DNA of 64,000 nucleotides from Streptomyces sp. ICC1 (GTDB lineage Bacteria; Actinomycetota; Actinomycetes; Streptomycetales; Streptomycetaceae), in NCBI RefSeq assembly GCF_003287935.1, contig NZ_CP030287.1, positions 2,880,267 to 2,944,266 of the forward strand. Reading direction: 5' to 3'. Every line of letters starts with the position of its first letter. Position 1 is the stretch's first letter. Shown here piece by piece: positions 62,774-64,000 of this stretch. The position numbers and the translations under genes were made by a program. The notes beneath the pieces are model-generated. The model did no database searches, was not told where the DNA came from, and worked only from the letters and a program-made list of their open reading frames with translations.

Positions 62774-64000
62774 CGGTGTGCTCCCTCGTGCCGGACGGCC
62801 GTCACGGCCGTCACGGCCGTCTCCGCAGTCTCCGCCGCCTCGTCCGCGGTCAGCGGGAGGTCTGCCGTCACGGCGAATCCGCCGTCGGCCTGCGGGCCCG
62901 CCGTGAGGGTGCCGCCGTGCAGGGCGACGCGCTCGCGCATGCCGATCAGGCCGTAACCGCCCGAGCCCGCCGCCGGCGCCCCCTCCGGGGGCGGTGCGCC
63001 CCCTCCGTCGTCCCGTACCTCGACGGCGATCCGTCGCGGGTGGTACGTCAGCCGTACGGTCGCGCGCGCGGGCCCCGCGTGCTTGCGGGCGTTGGTGAGG
63101 GCCTCCTGGACGATCCTGAACACCGTGAGGCCGAGGGTCGGCGGCAGCGGACGCGGCGCCCCGCGGACGGTGAACTCGGTCGACAGTCCGGCGCCGCGGG
63201 ACTCGGCCACCAGGCGGTCGAGGTCGTCGGCACCGGGCTGGGGCAGCGACGGCGCGCCCTCCGGTTCGTCGTCGGCCCGCAGTACGTCCAGGAGTTGGCG
63301 CATCTCGCGCAGCGCGAGCCGCCCGGAGGCCTCCAGGGTGACCAGGGCGTCCCGGACCACCTCCGGTTCGGCGAGGTTGGCCCGGGCTCCGCCGGCCATC
63401 AGCTGCATGGTGGTGATGTGGTGGGCCACGATGTCGTGCAACTCCCGTGCGATGCGGCGGCGTTCATCGGCGACCGCCCGGTCGGCGAGCAGGCTGCGGT
63501 TGGCCGCCACCTCCCGCTGCCAGCGGTTGACCGCCATGGCGGCGCCGACCACGATCAGGGTGGAGAGGGCCGGGCTGACGGTCTCCTGCCACGGCGGCGT
63601 CCGGCCGATGCCCTGGCTCAGCACCATCAGCAATGCCGTCGCCACGGAGGCCGCCGCCGTGACCCGGCCGGGGCGGGCCCTGGCCACCGAGTACAGGGCG
63701 ACCACCAGGACGGCTCCGAAGTGGCTGGGCAGCGGCACGGCCACGGCGGCCGTCAGGTCGAGCGCCAGGACGGCGGCGAAGGCCGCCACCGGGTGGCTGC
63801 GCCGGGCGAGCAGGGGCAGGGCCGCCAGCGCGACGAGGAGGAACCCGGCCACGCTCGCGTCGTGTCGGCCGTCCGGGTCGTTGAAGAGCGCGTAGCTGAG
63901 CAGGTTCAGCGCGCAGGCCCCGCCGGTCAGGAGGGCGTCGTTGCGGGTCCACGGCGGGTTGTCGCCGTCGCCGTGCCCGTCGCCGTCGCCGTCGCCGTCG
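62770..64000 (-). CDS. Sensor histidine kinase (NarX/DesK-like), 5' partial
   Basis: 410 residues visible; open to the window edge. Four or more membrane helices occupy the N-terminal part, then HisKA_3 with the phospho-His in RRRIARELHDIVAHHITTMQ and an HATPase (VRDDGGG, GYGLIGMRERVALHGG). The extreme visible N-terminus is a Gly-Asp/His repeat (63961-64000, GTCGCC hexamers) that may be a length-variable tail. Partner of the preceding response regulator. Confidence 0.93.
   Translation of the reverse strand, partial: DGDGDGDGHGDGDNPPWTRNDALLTGGACALNLLSYALFNDPDGRHDASVAGFLLVALAALPLLARRSHPVAAFAAVLALDLTAAVAVPLPSHFGAVLVVALYSVARARPGRVTAAASVATALLMVLSQGIGRTPPWQETVSPALSTLIVVGAAMAVNRWQREVAANRSLLADRAVADERRRIARELHDIVAHHITTMQLMAGGARANLAEPEVVRDALVTLEASGRLALREMRQLLDVLRADDEPEGAPSLPQPGADDLDRLVAESRGAGLSTEFTVRGAPRPLPPTLGLTVFRIVQEALTNARKHAGPARATVRLTYHPRRIAVEVRDDGGGAPPPEGAPAAGSGGYGLIGMRERVALHGGTLTAGPQADGGFAVTADLPLTADEAAETAETAVTAVTAVRHEGAHR

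Overview
The window is high-GC actinobacterial chromosome, almost certainly Streptomyces. The support is third-position G/C codon use in every real gene, GTG starts, GTGA/ATGA overlaps between genes, rare TTA codons restricted to accessory genes, and Streptomyces-typical families (DUF3107, DUF3117, DUF6758-like, SARP/BTAD regulator, TatB, HtrA). No phage, plasmid origin or CRISPR array is visible.

Left accessory part (1-17 kb). A coupled operon encodes a class III nucleotide cyclase fused to a STAND-type ATPase (5' end outside the window), a subtilisin-like S8 protease, a GAF protein and, after a short gap, an XRE/NB-ARC protein. Facing it is a minus-strand RiPP cluster (5.9-11.3 kb): S9 peptidase, FAD-dependent oxidoreductase, PqqD-like recognition protein, radical SAM/SPASM maturase and an 88-residue precursor with a C-terminal CACGLW segment. 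A SARP-like regulator with a TTA codon is divergent from the precursor, and 11-bp-period repeats lie between them. This is the best candidate for a little-described system. It is followed by a PhzF protein, an unrecognised protein plus an asparagine-oxygenase-like Fe(II)/2OG enzyme, and decayed MBL-hydrolase and aquaporin genes beside tRNA-Pro(GGG).

Middle (17-51 kb). This is mainly core genome: a split transketolase, dapE, a LOG-family hydrolase, a FolP2-like protein, a small DivIVA-like protein, tag, DUF3117, O-methyltransferase, sigE-rseA-htrA-tatB, mrp, DUF1003, MgtE_N/CBS, corA, SUFU-domain, PHP, MarC, DEAD-box helicase, ferritin-like, DUF3107, TetR and alpha/beta hydrolase genes. Much of the order matches, from memory, the Mycobacterium tuberculosis dapE-to-sigE/mrp region. 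Two things interrupt it: an IS607-family element (tnpA-tnpB) just upstream of dapE, and an artefact at 19.08-19.12 kb, where two copies of a Tn5/Nextera mosaic-end-like sequence join two truncated genes. Short-read contamination or a misjoin is likely there.

Right accessory part (51-64 kb). A truncated DUF3152-type gene marks a breakpoint. It is followed by an MBL hydrolase, an ArsR-like regulator, a cytochrome P450, a hypothetical gene, an FAD monooxygenase and an XRE gene with a one-base frameshift. Next come a ClC-type channel, a secreted protein, FabV enoyl reductase, a hypothetical protein, and a NarL-type response regulator with its histidine kinase, which runs off the right edge.
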